Assembly: GCA_030433215.1 (NCBI GenBank)
Contig: JAUIMC010000009.1
Coordinates: 1 to 62,848, forward strand
Length of the DNA: 62,848 nucleotides
Direction of reading: 5' to 3'
From: Alphaproteobacteria bacterium
GTDB lineage: Bacteria; Pseudomonadota; Alphaproteobacteria; Caulobacterales; Parvularculaceae
The notes under the pieces were generated by a model that saw only the letters and a program-made list of their open reading frames with translations, was not told the origin of the DNA and did no database searches. The translations under genes were made by a program, and so were the position numbers. How positions within the stretch are numbered: the first letter of the stretch is position 1; each line of letters starts with the position of its first letter. Shown piece after piece: positions 51,692 to 60,638 of this stretch.

Positions 51692-52306
51692 GTGCCTACC
51701 ATCTACGACCTCAAGCCGAAATTTCAGGCGCTCTTGCGGCCCTTCTGCGGGCGGCTGGCCGCGGCGGGCGTCACCGCCAATCAGGTGACGCTGATCGCCT
51801 GCGGACTTTCGCTCGCCCATGGCGCGGCGCATCTGATGAATCCGGGCGCCAAATGGGTGCTGGCGCTCCTGCCGCTCATACTTTTCCTGCGCATGGCGCT
51901 CAACGCCATCGACGGCATGCTGGCGCGGGAATTCGGCCAGGCCTCGAAGCTCGGCGCGATCCTCAACGAACTGACCGATGTTATTTCCGACGCGGCCCTC
52001 TATCTGCCCTTCGTCTTCATTCCCGGTGTGCCGGCCTCGCTGGTGGTCGTCGCGGTCACGCTCGGGATCATCGCGGAAATGACCGGCGTTGTCGGCGTTC
52101 AGATCGGCGCGTCGCGGCGGTATGACGGGCCGTTCGGCAAATCGGACCGCGCCTTTTTCTTCGGCGCGCTGGCGGTGCTTTTGGTTTTTGTCGATGCGGG
52201 CGTCTGGTCGACGGTGCTGATGGCCTTCGCCTGTGCGCTCGGCGCCGCGACCATCGTCAATCGCTCAAGAATGGCGCTGAAGGAGGTCCGTCATGCCGAT
52301 ACCTGA
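51692..52306 (+). CDS. CDP-alcohol phosphatidyltransferase-like protein (YnbA type)
   Basis: A 204-residue membrane enzyme with about six helices and the CDP-alcohol phosphotransferase segment NAIDGMLAREFGQASKLG, then AILNELTDVISDAAL. The usual D-x-x-D-G-x-x-A-R-x8-G-x3-D-x3-D pattern is kept except that the first and third Asp are Asn. Two of the metal ligands thus differ, which may mark a distinct subfamily like E. coli YnbA. It leads a four-gene overlapping operon and starts with GTG after GGGGAAGC. Confidence 0.83.
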   Translation: MPTIYDLKPKFQALLRPFCGRLAAAGVTANQVTLIACGLSLAHGAAHLMNPGAKWVLALLPLILFLRMALNAIDGMLAREFGQASKLGAILNELTDVISDAALYLPFVFIPGVPASLVVVAVTLGIIAEMTGVVGVQIGASRRYDGPFGKSDRAFFFGALAVLLVFVDAGVWSTVLMAFACALGAATIVNRSRMALKEVRHADT

Positions 52307-53249
52307 CGCGCTGCCCGACACTGTCTTCTACGCCATCGCGGTCATCTACGCGCTGCTGATCGCGGCGAGCGTCATCGTCGCCGTGATGAAGCGGAAAAAA
52401 CCAGGCGCGGCGACCGAGGAGCTATCGCGCCGGGTGACGTCCTGGTGGTTCATGATCACCATCTTCTCCGTCGCCATCGTCACGAACCGCGTGGTCTCCA
52501 CGGTCTTTCTCGGCTTCGTGACGTTTCTCGCCTTCAAGGAATATCTCTCGCTGATCCCCACGCGCCGCGTTGACCGCGTGATCCTGCTCTTTGCGTACTG
52601 GGCGATCCCGGTGCAGTTCGTCTTCGCGCATCTCAATAGCTACGGCCTCTTTCTCACCTTCATTCCGGTCTGGATGTTCCTGTTCCTGCCCATGGCGATG
52701 ACGCTCATGGGCAAAACCGAAGGCTTCCTGCGCGCGGTCGGAACCTTGAGCTGGGGGCTGATGATCACCGTCTTTGCGCTGAGCCATACGGCGATGCTGC
52801 TGGCGGCCGATAAGGACGTCGCCGGTCCCGCGGGCGGGGCGGGGCTTCTCCTGTTTCTTGTTGCGCTGACGCAGTTCAACGACGTGGCGCAGTTCACCTG
52901 GGGCCGGCTTTTCGGCAGGCACAAGATCGCGCCGCAGGTGAGCCCGAAGAAAACCTGGGAAGGCTTTCTCGGCGGGCTCGGCTCCACAATGATCGGCGCC
53001 GCGATCGCCGGGCCGTTCCTGACGCCGATGCCGTTCTATTATGCGGGCGTTGCGGGCGCGATCATCGCGGTGGCGGGCTTTCTCGGCGACATCACCATTT
53101 CCTCCTTCAAGCGCGATCTCGGCGTGAAGGATTCCGGCGGGCTCATTCCCGGCCATGGCGGCATCCTGGACCGCGTCGACAGCCTCATCTATGCGGCGCC
53201 CGTCTTCTATCACGCCATGCATTTCTTCGTGTTCTCGGGGCGCATCTGA
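52293..53249 (+). CDS. phosphatidate cytidylyltransferase family protein (CdsA/YnbB-like)
   Basis: A 318-residue integral membrane protein with about eight helices. The family signature near the C-terminus is intact in form: VSPKKTWEGFLGGLGSTMIG and FLGDITISSFKRDLGVKDSG, then LIPGHGGILDRVDS, the S-x(2)-K-R-x(4)-K-D-x-x-x-x-x-P-G-H-G-G-x-x-D-R-x-D motif of CdsA. It makes CDP-diacylglycerol or a CDP-activated relative. A strong AAGGAGG lies inside the preceding gene (14-base overlap). Confidence 0.92.
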   Translation: MPIPDALPDTVFYAIAVIYALLIAASVIVAVMKRKKPGAATEELSRRVTSWWFMITIFSVAIVTNRVVSTVFLGFVTFLAFKEYLSLIPTRRVDRVILLFAYWAIPVQFVFAHLNSYGLFLTFIPVWMFLFLPMAMTLMGKTEGFLRAVGTLSWGLMITVFALSHTAMLLAADKDVAGPAGGAGLLLFLVALTQFNDVAQFTWGRLFGRHKIAPQVSPKKTWEGFLGGLGSTMIGAAIAGPFLTPMPFYYAGVAGAIIAVAGFLGDITISSFKRDLGVKDSGGLIPGHGGILDRVDSLIYAAPVFYHAMHFFVFSGRI

Positions 53250-53884
53250 TGAAACGCGCGCTGCAATTTCTCTTCTTTTTCCTCGTCGTGCGGCCCGTGC
53301 TGCTCGTCATTCTCGGCATGAATGTGCGCGGGCGCGAGCATCTGCCCGAAAAGGGGCCGGCGGTTCTGGTCGCCAACCACAACTCCCATCTCGACACGCT
53401 GACCCTGATGGCGCTGTTTCCCCTGAAAGACCTTCATCGCCTGCGGCCTGCGGCGGCGGCGGATTATTTCCTCGCCAATCGCTGGCTGAAATGGTTCGCG
53501 CTCAATATCATCAACATCATTCCCCTGGCGCGGGGCGGCGTCAGAAAGAACCCGCTCGCCGATCTCGAAGCCGCCCTCGACCGCAACGAGATCCTGATCC
53601 TCTTTCCGGAGGGCTCGCGTGGCGAACCGGAACAGCGCGCCGACTTCAAGCGCGGCGTCGCCTATCTCGCAAAGGCGCGGCCCGACGTTCCCGTCTATCC
53701 CGTCTTCATGCACGGGCTCGGCAAGGCGCTTCCCAAGGGCAGCCTTATTCTCGTGCCCTTCAATTGCGATGTCTTCGCGGGGCCCGCCATAAGGTGGACG
53801 GGCGATGCGCAAAGCTTCATGGGCGAGCTTGAACTCCGCATGACCGAGCTCGCCGATGAGGGCCGGTTCCAGCCATGGGAATAA
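53249..53884 (+). CDS. 1-acylglycerol-3-phosphate acyltransferase-like protein (PlsC)
   Basis: A 211-residue acyltransferase with one N-terminal membrane segment, motif I NHNSHLD (H-x4-D) near residue 50, motif III FPEGSRGEP near 125, and a motif IV-like VYPVFMHGLG near 150. It likely acylates a lysophosphatidate-type acceptor. Its ATG overlaps the upstream stop (TGATG), so translation is coupled to the CdsA-like gene. Confidence 0.92.
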   Translation: MKRALQFLFFFLVVRPVLLVILGMNVRGREHLPEKGPAVLVANHNSHLDTLTLMALFPLKDLHRLRPAAAADYFLANRWLKWFALNIINIIPLARGGVRKNPLADLEAALDRNEILILFPEGSRGEPEQRADFKRGVAYLAKARPDVPVYPVFMHGLGKALPKGSLILVPFNCDVFAGPAIRWTGDAQSFMGELELRMTELADEGRFQPWE

Positions 53885-54441
53885 GAGACCCGAAATACTG
53901 GGCCGCCGGCGCGCTTGCCTGGGGCTTTTCTGAAGCGACCTTCTTTTTCATCGTGCCCGATCTCCTGCTCACCGCCGCGGTGCTTGTCTTCGGACTGAAA
54001 GCGGCGTTCCGCCTGTCGCTCGCCGCGGCGAGCGCGGCTGTGGTTGGCGGGCTCGTGATGTGGCTGTGGGGCGCGCGCGATTTCGGCGCCGCCTGCGAAT
54101 TCCTGCTTTCCGTACCCTTGATCGGGCCGGATCTCACCATGCGCGTTGCTGATGAGATGACGGGCGTCTGGCCGCTCAATCTGACGCTCGGCGCCATCAC
54201 CGGCGCGCCGTTCAAGATCTATGCGATGGAGGCGGGGATGCTCGGCGTCAATCCGATCCTCTTTGCGCTTGTCGCCTTTGTCGCGCGGCTCGCGCGCTTT
54301 TCGCTCGCCATCGGCCTGACCGCGCTCGGCGCGGCGCTAGCGAAACGGCTGGGTCTCGGACGTCTCGTTCCCTACGGGCTCGCCTTGTGCTGGATCGCGA
54401 TCTATGCCGTTTATGTCAGCGTGCGTCTGGGGGCGGCGTAA
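53875..54441 (+). CDS. YqaA-like membrane protein closing the lipid operon
   Basis: A 188-residue membrane protein with about five helices. It opens with WGFSEATFFFIVPDLLLTAA and has a central SVPLIGPDLTMRVADEMT loop, then FARLARFSLAIGLTALGAAL. The opening recalls YqaA/SNARE-associated-type proteins of lipid transport; no catalytic motif is seen. It overlaps the PlsC-like gene by 10 bases. Confidence 0.7.
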   Translation: MGIRDPKYWAAGALAWGFSEATFFFIVPDLLLTAAVLVFGLKAAFRLSLAAASAAVVGGLVMWLWGARDFGAACEFLLSVPLIGPDLTMRVADEMTGVWPLNLTLGAITGAPFKIYAMEAGMLGVNPILFALVAFVARLARFSLAIGLTALGAALAKRLGLGRLVPYGLALCWIAIYAVYVSVRLGAA

Positions 54442-54447
54442 GCCCTG

Positions 54448-55008
54448 TCACTCGCAAGTCTCGGGCGCTGTCTGCAGGGTGAGATTGAGGCTGACGCCGA
54501 GCGGGCTTTGTTCCATCGTCTCGATGGACCGCACTGTGCTTGTATCTTCAGCCCGAAAGACCACCGGACCGCCGATCGCTTCGCAATAGCGTTGCCCGCG
54601 ATGATGCGCGACGGCGCAGACCGCAAGGGTGATGGAGTCCTGAGGCTCGAACCCTTCTCCTTGAAGTCTTTCGGTCAGCGCCGCTTCAAAGGTTTCAGGC
54701 TCGACATCGGCGATGATCATTCTGTAGCCGCCGCGGATCGGGCGGATATAGATCGGCGCTTGCGGGTCCCTGAAATAGGTTTCCCTGCGCTCGTCGCGAA
54801 ATCCCCGGCCCTCGTACTGGTGAAAGTCGAACCAGCGGTCCAGTCTTTTGCCGCGCCAGTCAGCAACGACGGTCTCCGCCAGGCAGGGAGAGGCAAGCTG
54901 CGCCGCCGCCTTGTCGAGCTTGCGCTGCGCATCCGCCGCGTCTTTCGCGGGCGAAGAGGCGCAGCCCGCGAGAGCCAGGAGTCCGAACAGGAGCGCCTTT
55001 CGTTTCAT
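54448..55008 (-). CDS. hypothetical lipoprotein
   Basis: A 186-residue predicted lipoprotein with lipobox LALAGCA (Cys 16), then an Ala/Lys/Glu helix and a mixed domain with RPIRGGYRMIIADVEPETFE and four cysteines (CLAETV, LAVCAVAHH, QRYCEA, PETCE) that may form disulfides. No family is recognised. It converges on the lipid operon, 6 bases past its last stop. ATG 55008 is chosen because it gives a clean signal peptide; an in-frame start at 55071 does not. Confidence 0.75.
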   Translation of the reverse strand: MKRKALLFGLLALAGCASSPAKDAADAQRKLDKAAAQLASPCLAETVVADWRGKRLDRWFDFHQYEGRGFRDERRETYFRDPQAPIYIRPIRGGYRMIIADVEPETFEAALTERLQGEGFEPQDSITLAVCAVAHHRGQRYCEAIGGPVVFRAEDTSTVRSIETMEQSPLGVSLNLTLQTAPETCE

Positions 55009-55127
55009 GACCGAATGGTAAGCCTGGCCCCGATGGCGCGGCAAGTCTTCGGTTTGGTCTCGGAGGGACAATCGGATAGGGTCGCGCCCAAACGAAAACG
55101 TCCCGCATCCAAAAAGGAGTATCGCGA

Positions 55128-56126
55128 GTGCGCAAGACAGGATTGATGATCGCAGCGGCGGCTCTGGCGCTCGCCGCCTGCGCCAAGGAGGACAAATCCG
55201 AGACGGCGGACGCCGCCGAGGAAACCGCCTCCGCCGAAGAAACAGCCGACCTCGATCTGCCTGACGAGGCCAAGACCGGGGCGGAGCTGAAAGCCGAGTT
55301 CGAAAAAGAGGCGGCGGAAAATCTCGCGGCGTCAGAAAAATTTCTCGAAGAGAACAAGGCCCGCGATGGAGTGCAGGTTACGGACTCAGGTCTTCAATAT
55401 ATGGCGCTCGAGGAGAGCGACGAAGACGGCCTGACGCCCACCTCCACCGACCTCGTGGTCTTCGAATTCGTGATGGCGACCGCCGACGGTGTCGAGATCA
55501 GTTCCTCGCGGGCCATCGGCGCCGCGCCGCAGGTCAGGGTCAGTGAAATCGGCGTTGACATGCCCGGCCTCGCGGAGGGCCTTCAGATGATGGAGGAGGG
55601 CGATCGCTATCGCTTCTTCGTGCCCCCCGATCTCGCTTATGGCGACCGCGTCGGTCCCAATTCGCCTTTCGGCCCCAACGAAACGCTGATCGTCGATGTC
55701 GAGCTCATCAAGGTGCAGAACCCTCAGCGCAATCTCGAGCGGGCGCAGGCGTTTCTGGCGGAAAACGCCGGAAAAGAAGGGATTCAGACGACGGCGTCGG
55801 GCCTTCAATATGAAGTGATCTCTGAAGGTCCGGCGGACGGCGACAGCCCTTCGGCAAGCGATACGGTCGAGGTTCACTATCAGGGCACGCTGATCAACGG
55901 CACCGAATTCGACTCCTCTTACTCGCGCGGTCAGCCGATCAGCTTTCCGTTGAGCGGGGTCATCCCCGGCTGGACCGAAGGCGTGCAGTTGATGAGCGAA
56001 GGCGACAAGTACCGCTTCTTCATTCCGCCCGATCTCGCCTATGGCGCCGGCGGCGCGCCGGGCGGCTCCATCGGTCCCAACGAAGCGCTCATCTTTGAAG
56101 TCGAATTGATCGACGTGAAGGAATAA
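55128..56126 (+). CDS. two-domain FKBP-type peptidyl-prolyl isomerase lipoprotein
   Basis: A 332-residue envelope FKBP: lipobox ALAACA (Cys 18), an acidic linker and a helix, then two FKBP domains. The C-terminal domain (about 205-330) has full active-site sequence: VHYQGTLINGTEFDSSY, the VIPGW core and YRFFIPPDLAYG. The N-terminal domain (about 75-195) keeps YRFFVPPDLAYGDRVGPNSP but has VDMPGL where VIPGW is expected and lacks the F-D of T-x-F-D-S-S, so it is probably inactive and structural. GTG start; strong terminator downstream. Confidence 0.92.
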   Translation: MRKTGLMIAAAALALAACAKEDKSETADAAEETASAEETADLDLPDEAKTGAELKAEFEKEAAENLAASEKFLEENKARDGVQVTDSGLQYMALEESDEDGLTPTSTDLVVFEFVMATADGVEISSSRAIGAAPQVRVSEIGVDMPGLAEGLQMMEEGDRYRFFVPPDLAYGDRVGPNSPFGPNETLIVDVELIKVQNPQRNLERAQAFLAENAGKEGIQTTASGLQYEVISEGPADGDSPSASDTVEVHYQGTLINGTEFDSSYSRGQPISFPLSGVIPGWTEGVQLMSEGDKYRFFIPPDLAYGAGGAPGGSIGPNEALIFEVELIDVKE

Positions 56127-56152
56127 GCATCTTCTCATAGGCCGTTTCAAAG

Positions 56153-56182
56153 ACCCCCGCCTGGCGCCCAGGCGGGGGTTTT
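56153..56182 (+). terminator. rho-independent terminator after the FKBP lipoprotein
   Basis: ACCCCCGCCTGG pairs with CCAGGCGGGGGT around 3 bases and is followed by TTTT. Confidence 0.93.
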
Positions 56183-56327
56183 GAGTCCGTAAGGCAGACC
56201 TTCCGTAGCAGGAGCAGCGCGCGGAAGCCGTTCATCGGCCGTCATTTTTTTTATTGTTCGTTTACTCGCATCAAGATAATGGGGATTCTTGCTGACGCAT
56301 GGTCAGTGTTTCAGGGGACGTGTTCCA

Positions 56328-56606
56328 ATGAGAAAAGCTGTGAAAAAAGCCGCCAAGAAAACGACGGCGAAGAGAAAGGCCGTGACGGCCAAGAAGAAAA
56401 CGACGGCGAAGCGTAAGACCGCCGCCAAGAAAAAAACGACCGCTAAAAAAGCTCCGGCCAAGCGCAAGGCGCCTGCCAAGCGCAAGACCGCGAAGAAAAC
56501 GAAGCTGACGGTGAAGAAGAAGCCGGCGGCGAAAAAAGCGGCCAAGAAAACGACCGCGAAAAAGACTGCGAAGCGCAAAACGGTTCGCCGCAAGAAAGCG
56601 GCCTAA
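56328..56606 (+). CDS. histone H1-like lysine/alanine-rich nucleoid protein
   Basis: A 92-residue protein made almost entirely of Lys, Ala, Thr, Arg and Val in short repeats (AAKKTTAKRKA; APAKRKAPAKRK; KTAKRKTVRRKKAA). Composition matches bacterial histone H1-like/Hc-type and AlgP-like DNA-binding tails, used for nucleoid compaction. The number of K-T-T-A-K units is likely variable between strains. ATG 56328, after GGGGACGTGTTCC, begins the basic part; upstream in-frame codons are not similar. Confidence 0.88.
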   Translation: MRKAVKKAAKKTTAKRKAVTAKKKTTAKRKTAAKKKTTAKKAPAKRKAPAKRKTAKKTKLTVKKKPAAKKAAKKTTAKKTAKRKTVRRKKAA

Positions 56607-56774
56607 GCCGACGGCGTCTTGTTGATGCCCCGGCCAGTTGCGCCGGGGCATCCACGCCGCCTCCGCCGGGCGAGGCTAAAAGCCCGAATTTTCTTTGTAT
56701 TTCAGTATGAAAGATGACCGCCAGGCGTGAAGAACGCTTGCGTTCGGAGCTGTTTTGCGCGCAATTTGCGGGCC

Positions 56775-57932
56775 ATGACCGATATTGCCGAACAGCTCTC
56801 CTGGATCTCCCGCCTTGTCGCCTTCGACACGACCTCGTCGAAGTCCAACCTGCCCCTTATCGAAGATGTAGAGGCCTATCTCGATCACTATGGGATCGAG
56901 TCCTTCCGCGTGCCCAGCGACGACGGCGCCAAGACCAATCTCTATGCGGTGGTCGGCCCGAAGGTCGAGGGCGGCGTCGTCCTCTCCGGTCATACCGACG
57001 TGGTGCCGGTGGAGGGCCAGGACTGGGCGAGCGACCCGTGGACCGTCGTCGAAAAGGACGGCAAGCTCTATGGGCGCGGCGTCGCGGACATGAAGACCTT
57101 CTCGGCCATCGGCCTGTCCCTGGTGCCGGAGATGCGCAAGGCCCAGCTCAAGCGCCCGATCATTTTCGCCCTCTCCTATGATGAGGAGATCGGCCTCTTT
57201 GGCGCGCCCCGGATGATCGCCGAGATCGCCGAAAAGGCGCCCAGACCCTCGGCGGTGATCGTCGGCGAGCCCACCAATATGAAGGTGATTGACGGCCATA
57301 AGGGGATCGCCTCCTTCAAGGTGAAGGTGACCGGCTACACCACGCATTCGAGCCAGACCGACCGCGGCGTTTCAGCGGTGGAGGCGGCGGCCAAGCTGAT
57401 CACGAAAATCACCGACATGCGCGAGCGGCGCGCGGCCGAAGCTGATCCCGATTGTCCCTTCCATCCGCCTTACTCGACCATGACGGTGAATGTCGTCAGG
57501 GGCGGCACGCAGCTCAACATCATGGCCGGCGAGGCGGAGTTCAGCTGGGACATGCGCGTCATCCCCGGCGATAGCCGCGAAGACATTATCGGCGAGTTCA
57601 CCGATTTCGCCCGCGGCGTCGAAGCCGAAATGCGCGCCAAGGCGCCGGGCTGCCGCATCGAGATCACGCAGATCACCAATGCGCCTTCTCTTGCGCCCGA
57701 GCCAAACAATCCCGCCGCCGATCTCGCCAAGGCGATCACCGGCCATAATTCTACGGAAGTCGTTTCCTACGCCGCAGAGGCGGGGCAGTTTCAGGAAGGC
57801 GGCTTTTCCGTCGTCATTTGCGGGCCGGGCTCCATCGATCAGGCCCACCAGCCCAACGAATACATCACCCTCGAACAGGTGCGCGCGGGAACCGTGTTCA
57901 TGCGCCGGCTCATCGACCGCATGAGCGCCTGA
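56775..57932 (+). CDS. argE: acetylornithine deacetylase
   Basis: A 385-residue M20 zinc amidohydrolase that releases ornithine from N-acetylornithine. Metal-binding motifs: VLSGHTDVVPVEGQDW (His and Asp near 70), GRGVADMKTF, and the general base region ALSYDEEIGLFG; a dimerisation domain with TTHSSQTDRGVSAVEAA follows, and the last metal ligand lies in IDQAHQPNEYI. ATG 56775 gives the standard start TDIAEQLSWISRLVAFDT; an in-frame ATG at 56727 adds a basic extension. It is followed after 25 bases by the MAPEG gene. Confidence 0.95.
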   Translation: MTDIAEQLSWISRLVAFDTTSSKSNLPLIEDVEAYLDHYGIESFRVPSDDGAKTNLYAVVGPKVEGGVVLSGHTDVVPVEGQDWASDPWTVVEKDGKLYGRGVADMKTFSAIGLSLVPEMRKAQLKRPIIFALSYDEEIGLFGAPRMIAEIAEKAPRPSAVIVGEPTNMKVIDGHKGIASFKVKVTGYTTHSSQTDRGVSAVEAAAKLITKITDMRERRAAEADPDCPFHPPYSTMTVNVVRGGTQLNIMAGEAEFSWDMRVIPGDSREDIIGEFTDFARGVEAEMRAKAPGCRIEITQITNAPSLAPEPNNPAADLAKAITGHNSTEVVSYAAEAGQFQEGGFSVVICGPGSIDQAHQPNEYITLEQVRAGTVFMRRLIDRMSA

Positions 57933-57957
57933 CGGGAAATCAAAAGGGAGAGACGCC

Positions 57958-58347
57958 GTGACATCACTCGAAGCCGCCGCCCTGTGGGTCGGGCTCAACG
58001 CCTTGCTGCTGATTTTCCTGAGCGCCCGCGTCGGCATGAATCGCATGCGCCACAAGATCAATCTCGGCGACGGCGACCATCCGGAAATGGTTAAGGCGAT
58101 CCGCACCCAGGGCAATTATATAGAATACGCCCCGGCGGCGATCGGCGGGCTCGTGCTGCTGGCGCTGCTCGGCGCGCCGGCCGTGGCGATCCATGTCCTC
58201 GGCGCCGTCTTTTTGTTTGCGCGCGTCGCGCATCTTTTGGGTCTGGGGCTCGGGGTTTGGCCTTTCGGCCGCGTCATCGGCACGGGGCTGACCATGCTGA
58301 CCTTGCTCGTCACCGGCCTGTGGCTCGTCTATCTCGCTTTTGCCTGA
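57958..58347 (+). CDS. MAPEG family membrane protein
   Basis: A 129-residue four-helix protein of the MAPEG (glutathione-metabolism) family. It has the polar loop GMNRMRHKINLGDGDHPEM and the signature RTQGNYIEYAPAAIGGL (R-x-x-x-N-x-x-E). Bacterial members are often of unknown function, with glutathione transferase activity in some. The start is GTG 57958 after GGGAGAGACGCC. It is likely in a unit with argE. Confidence 0.9.
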   Translation: MTSLEAAALWVGLNALLLIFLSARVGMNRMRHKINLGDGDHPEMVKAIRTQGNYIEYAPAAIGGLVLLALLGAPAVAIHVLGAVFLFARVAHLLGLGLGVWPFGRVIGTGLTMLTLLVTGLWLVYLAFA

Positions 58348-58523
58348 TGGTGGAGCAGGCTTTTTAAAGCGGGCGCTTGGCAAGACTTTGTTAAGGTCGG
58401 TAAGCGGGGCGTGTCTAAGCCCCCGCTTTTGAAAGACTTTTTCTTTGCTTTTACATTTTGTTGACGCTGGGCTGCGAGGTTTCGGGAAACGAAACGTCCT
58501 TGTACTGAAAGGCGCTGTGCCCT

Positions 58524-59879
58524 GTGAAAACAATTACGCAATGCCGCGCCTGCGGATCGAGAGCGCTGACGCCGGCCTTTTCCATGGCGCTGGGGCCGCG
58601 CAAGGGCCTGTCGCGGAAGCGCGACGCTTCGGCCGATTACGTTTTGTGCGATCCTTCACGCGACGCCCGCGCTTGCGGCCTTCTTCAGTCGGCGCATCCG
58701 GAAGACGAAGTTTCCTATCTCCGCTCCAGCCATCACGCTTCGACCCGCGATCATCTGCGCGCCGTGGCGACCGAAGCCCTGGAAATGATTTCGGGCCGCG
58801 ACTGCGCGGCGCTCGATATCGGCTGCAATGACGGCACGCTCCTGTCTTTCTATCCCCGCTGGGTTGAGCGTTTCGGCGTCGATCCGGGCGAGCATGTGGA
58901 AGAGATCGGCGACTGGGCCTGGACCGGGCGTTCGCCTTTTCCGTCGAAAGATCTCGACGCGGCCTTCGGCGACAAGAAATTCGATATCGTCACCGCGGTC
59001 TCTATCATCGAGCATGTGGACGATCCGCGCGGCTTTTTAAAACGGGTCAAAGCGCTGCTCGCCGATGACGGCGTCTTCGCCCTTGAAACGCTCTACGCGC
59101 CCATGGTGCTGACGCGGACCTCTGTTGAAACGCTCCAGGCGGGCGTTTCCGCGGTTTACTCGCTGTCGGTTCTCGAATGGCTGGTGCGCGAGTCGGGGCT
59201 GAAGATTTTCAAGGGCGCGCTCACCTCCAAGGAAGGCGGATCGATCCGGCTGTTCATTACGCACGCCGAGTTTGAAGAATATGATTTCGATCCGTGGTAT
59301 GAGCGCCTGGCGCGGCTCTGGGACGAGGAAAACGCCCTCGCCATGCGCGCGTTGCAGCCTTATCAGTCTTTCGAACAGCGCGCCGCGGAAGTGCGCGACG
59401 ATTTCGTCACCATTTTGGAAGACATCGCGTCACGCGGCGAGTGCGCCCATATCCTTGGCGCCGATCCGCAGACCGAAGCCTTGCTGCGCTGGGCCGGTCC
59501 GGCGGCGCGCGCCGTCACCGCCGCGGTGGACACCGGCATGGCGCGCGAGAAAGAGCGTCTCTGGGAAAAAGGGCCGCGCATCATTTCCGAAACCGAATGC
59601 CGCTCTTCCGAGCCCGATTTCCTGATCGCGTCGGCCCGCTACAAGCGTGAAATCATGGAGCGCTGGCGCGAAGCTGTGATGCTGGGCGCCCAGATCATTT
59701 TCGTGACGCCGACGCCGCATATCATTACGTCGATGAATTTCGCGAGCGAATATGGCAAGGCGATCAATGCTGGCGACGGGCCGGCCGGAGCCCAGACCTT
59801 GCGCGCGATTCTGGCCGCCGCGGGCGGTCCGCGCCTCATCGCCGACAATCCGAACGCGGTCAAAACCGCGAACGGCTAG
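58524..59879 (+). CDS. class I SAM-dependent C-methyltransferase-like protein
   Basis: A 451-residue protein with the three-part architecture of sugar C-methyltransferases. The N-terminal zinc-like region has CRACGSRALTPAFSM and a second Cys pair (CDPSRDARACGLLQ). A SAM-binding core follows with LDIGCNDGTLLSFYPRW and the FDIVTAVSIIEHVDDP motif IV (about 120-190). The C-terminal half (about 290-445) resembles the C-methyltransferase extension (CAHILGADPQTEALLRWAG). It may act on a nucleotide-sugar for a surface polymer; a galE homologue lies 860 bases away but no dTDP-sugar genes are seen. GTG start. Confidence 0.82.
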   Translation: MKTITQCRACGSRALTPAFSMALGPRKGLSRKRDASADYVLCDPSRDARACGLLQSAHPEDEVSYLRSSHHASTRDHLRAVATEALEMISGRDCAALDIGCNDGTLLSFYPRWVERFGVDPGEHVEEIGDWAWTGRSPFPSKDLDAAFGDKKFDIVTAVSIIEHVDDPRGFLKRVKALLADDGVFALETLYAPMVLTRTSVETLQAGVSAVYSLSVLEWLVRESGLKIFKGALTSKEGGSIRLFITHAEFEEYDFDPWYERLARLWDEENALAMRALQPYQSFEQRAAEVRDDFVTILEDIASRGECAHILGADPQTEALLRWAGPAARAVTAAVDTGMAREKERLWEKGPRIISETECRSSEPDFLIASARYKREIMERWREAVMLGAQIIFVTPTPHIITSMNFASEYGKAINAGDGPAGAQTLRAILAAAGGPRLIADNPNAVKTANG

Positions 59880-59885
59880 CGCGCC

Positions 59886-60638
59886 CTAACGATCCTTCAC
59901 GCTTAAAAAGCGCCGCGAATTGTCCTTCAGCGCGACAGCGGTCAACAGCCCGCCATAACAGGCGCCGGTGTCGACGCCGATGCGCCAGCCCGCATCCTCC
60001 GGCTTGTCGGTGGGCGTGTGGCCGTGAACCACCACATAGTCGGGACGGGAGTCGGGGGCGGCGTTGTGAAACCGCTTGCGGATCCAGATCAGGTCTTCCT
60101 CAGTCTGATCTTCGAGCGGCGCGCCGGGGCGCACGCCCGCATGCACGAACAGATAATCGCCCTCGATATGGGTGAGCTTCAACTTGTTCAGAAACTCGAG
60201 ATGGGATTTCGGCGCGGCTTCGCAGAACTCTTCCGCCAGGGTGCGCCAATCCTTGCCGACCGTGCTGAGCCCGTAGCTTTCCAGCGTTTCCGCGCCGCCC
60301 CATTCGACCCAATGCGACAGATCTTCCGGCTCGGCGAGAAAATCGAGCAACAGGGCTTCGTGATTGCCCTTCAGAAAGACCGCATCCTCATGATCCTGTC
60401 CGAGGCTGATCAGCCGGTCGAGGACGCCGCGGCTGTCCGGCCCGCGATCCACATAATCGCCGAGAAAGATCAGCTTGGCGTCGTAAAGCGAACCGGCGTC
60501 GTCTTTTATGCGCCAGAGAAGCTCGTCCAGCATGTCGGACCGGCCGTGAATGTCGCCAATGGCGTAAACCGTCTTTCCCCGGGGGACGGATGACTTCATC
60601 TCCGATTTCCTGAATAATCGCTGGATCATGCGCGCCAT
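59886..60638 (-). CDS. metallophosphoesterase, serine/threonine-phosphatase type
   Basis: A 250-residue calcineurin-like phosphatase with all metal motifs: GDIHGR (near residue 30), LIFLGDYVDRGPDS (near 58), LKGNHE (near 92), then the late VHAGVRPG and VHGHTPT. Bacterial relatives (PrpE/ApaH-like) remove phosphate from proteins or from dinucleotide polyphosphates. ATG 60638 is preferred, since GAGG lies 4 bases upstream; a TTG at 60647 is also in frame. It is the only phosphatase of this class here, and its relation to the kinase at 36708 is unknown. Confidence 0.93.
   Translation of the reverse strand: MARMIQRLFRKSEMKSSVPRGKTVYAIGDIHGRSDMLDELLWRIKDDAGSLYDAKLIFLGDYVDRGPDSRGVLDRLISLGQDHEDAVFLKGNHEALLLDFLAEPEDLSHWVEWGGAETLESYGLSTVGKDWRTLAEEFCEAAPKSHLEFLNKLKLTHIEGDYLFVHAGVRPGAPLEDQTEEDLIWIRKRFHNAAPDSRPDYVVVHGHTPTDKPEDAGWRIGVDTGACYGGLLTAVALKDNSRRFLSVKDR

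Noticed and set aside
56328..56606. Short tandem repeats suggesting a CRISPR array
   Set aside because: They are Lys/Ala codon repeats of a coding gene, not spaced direct repeats.
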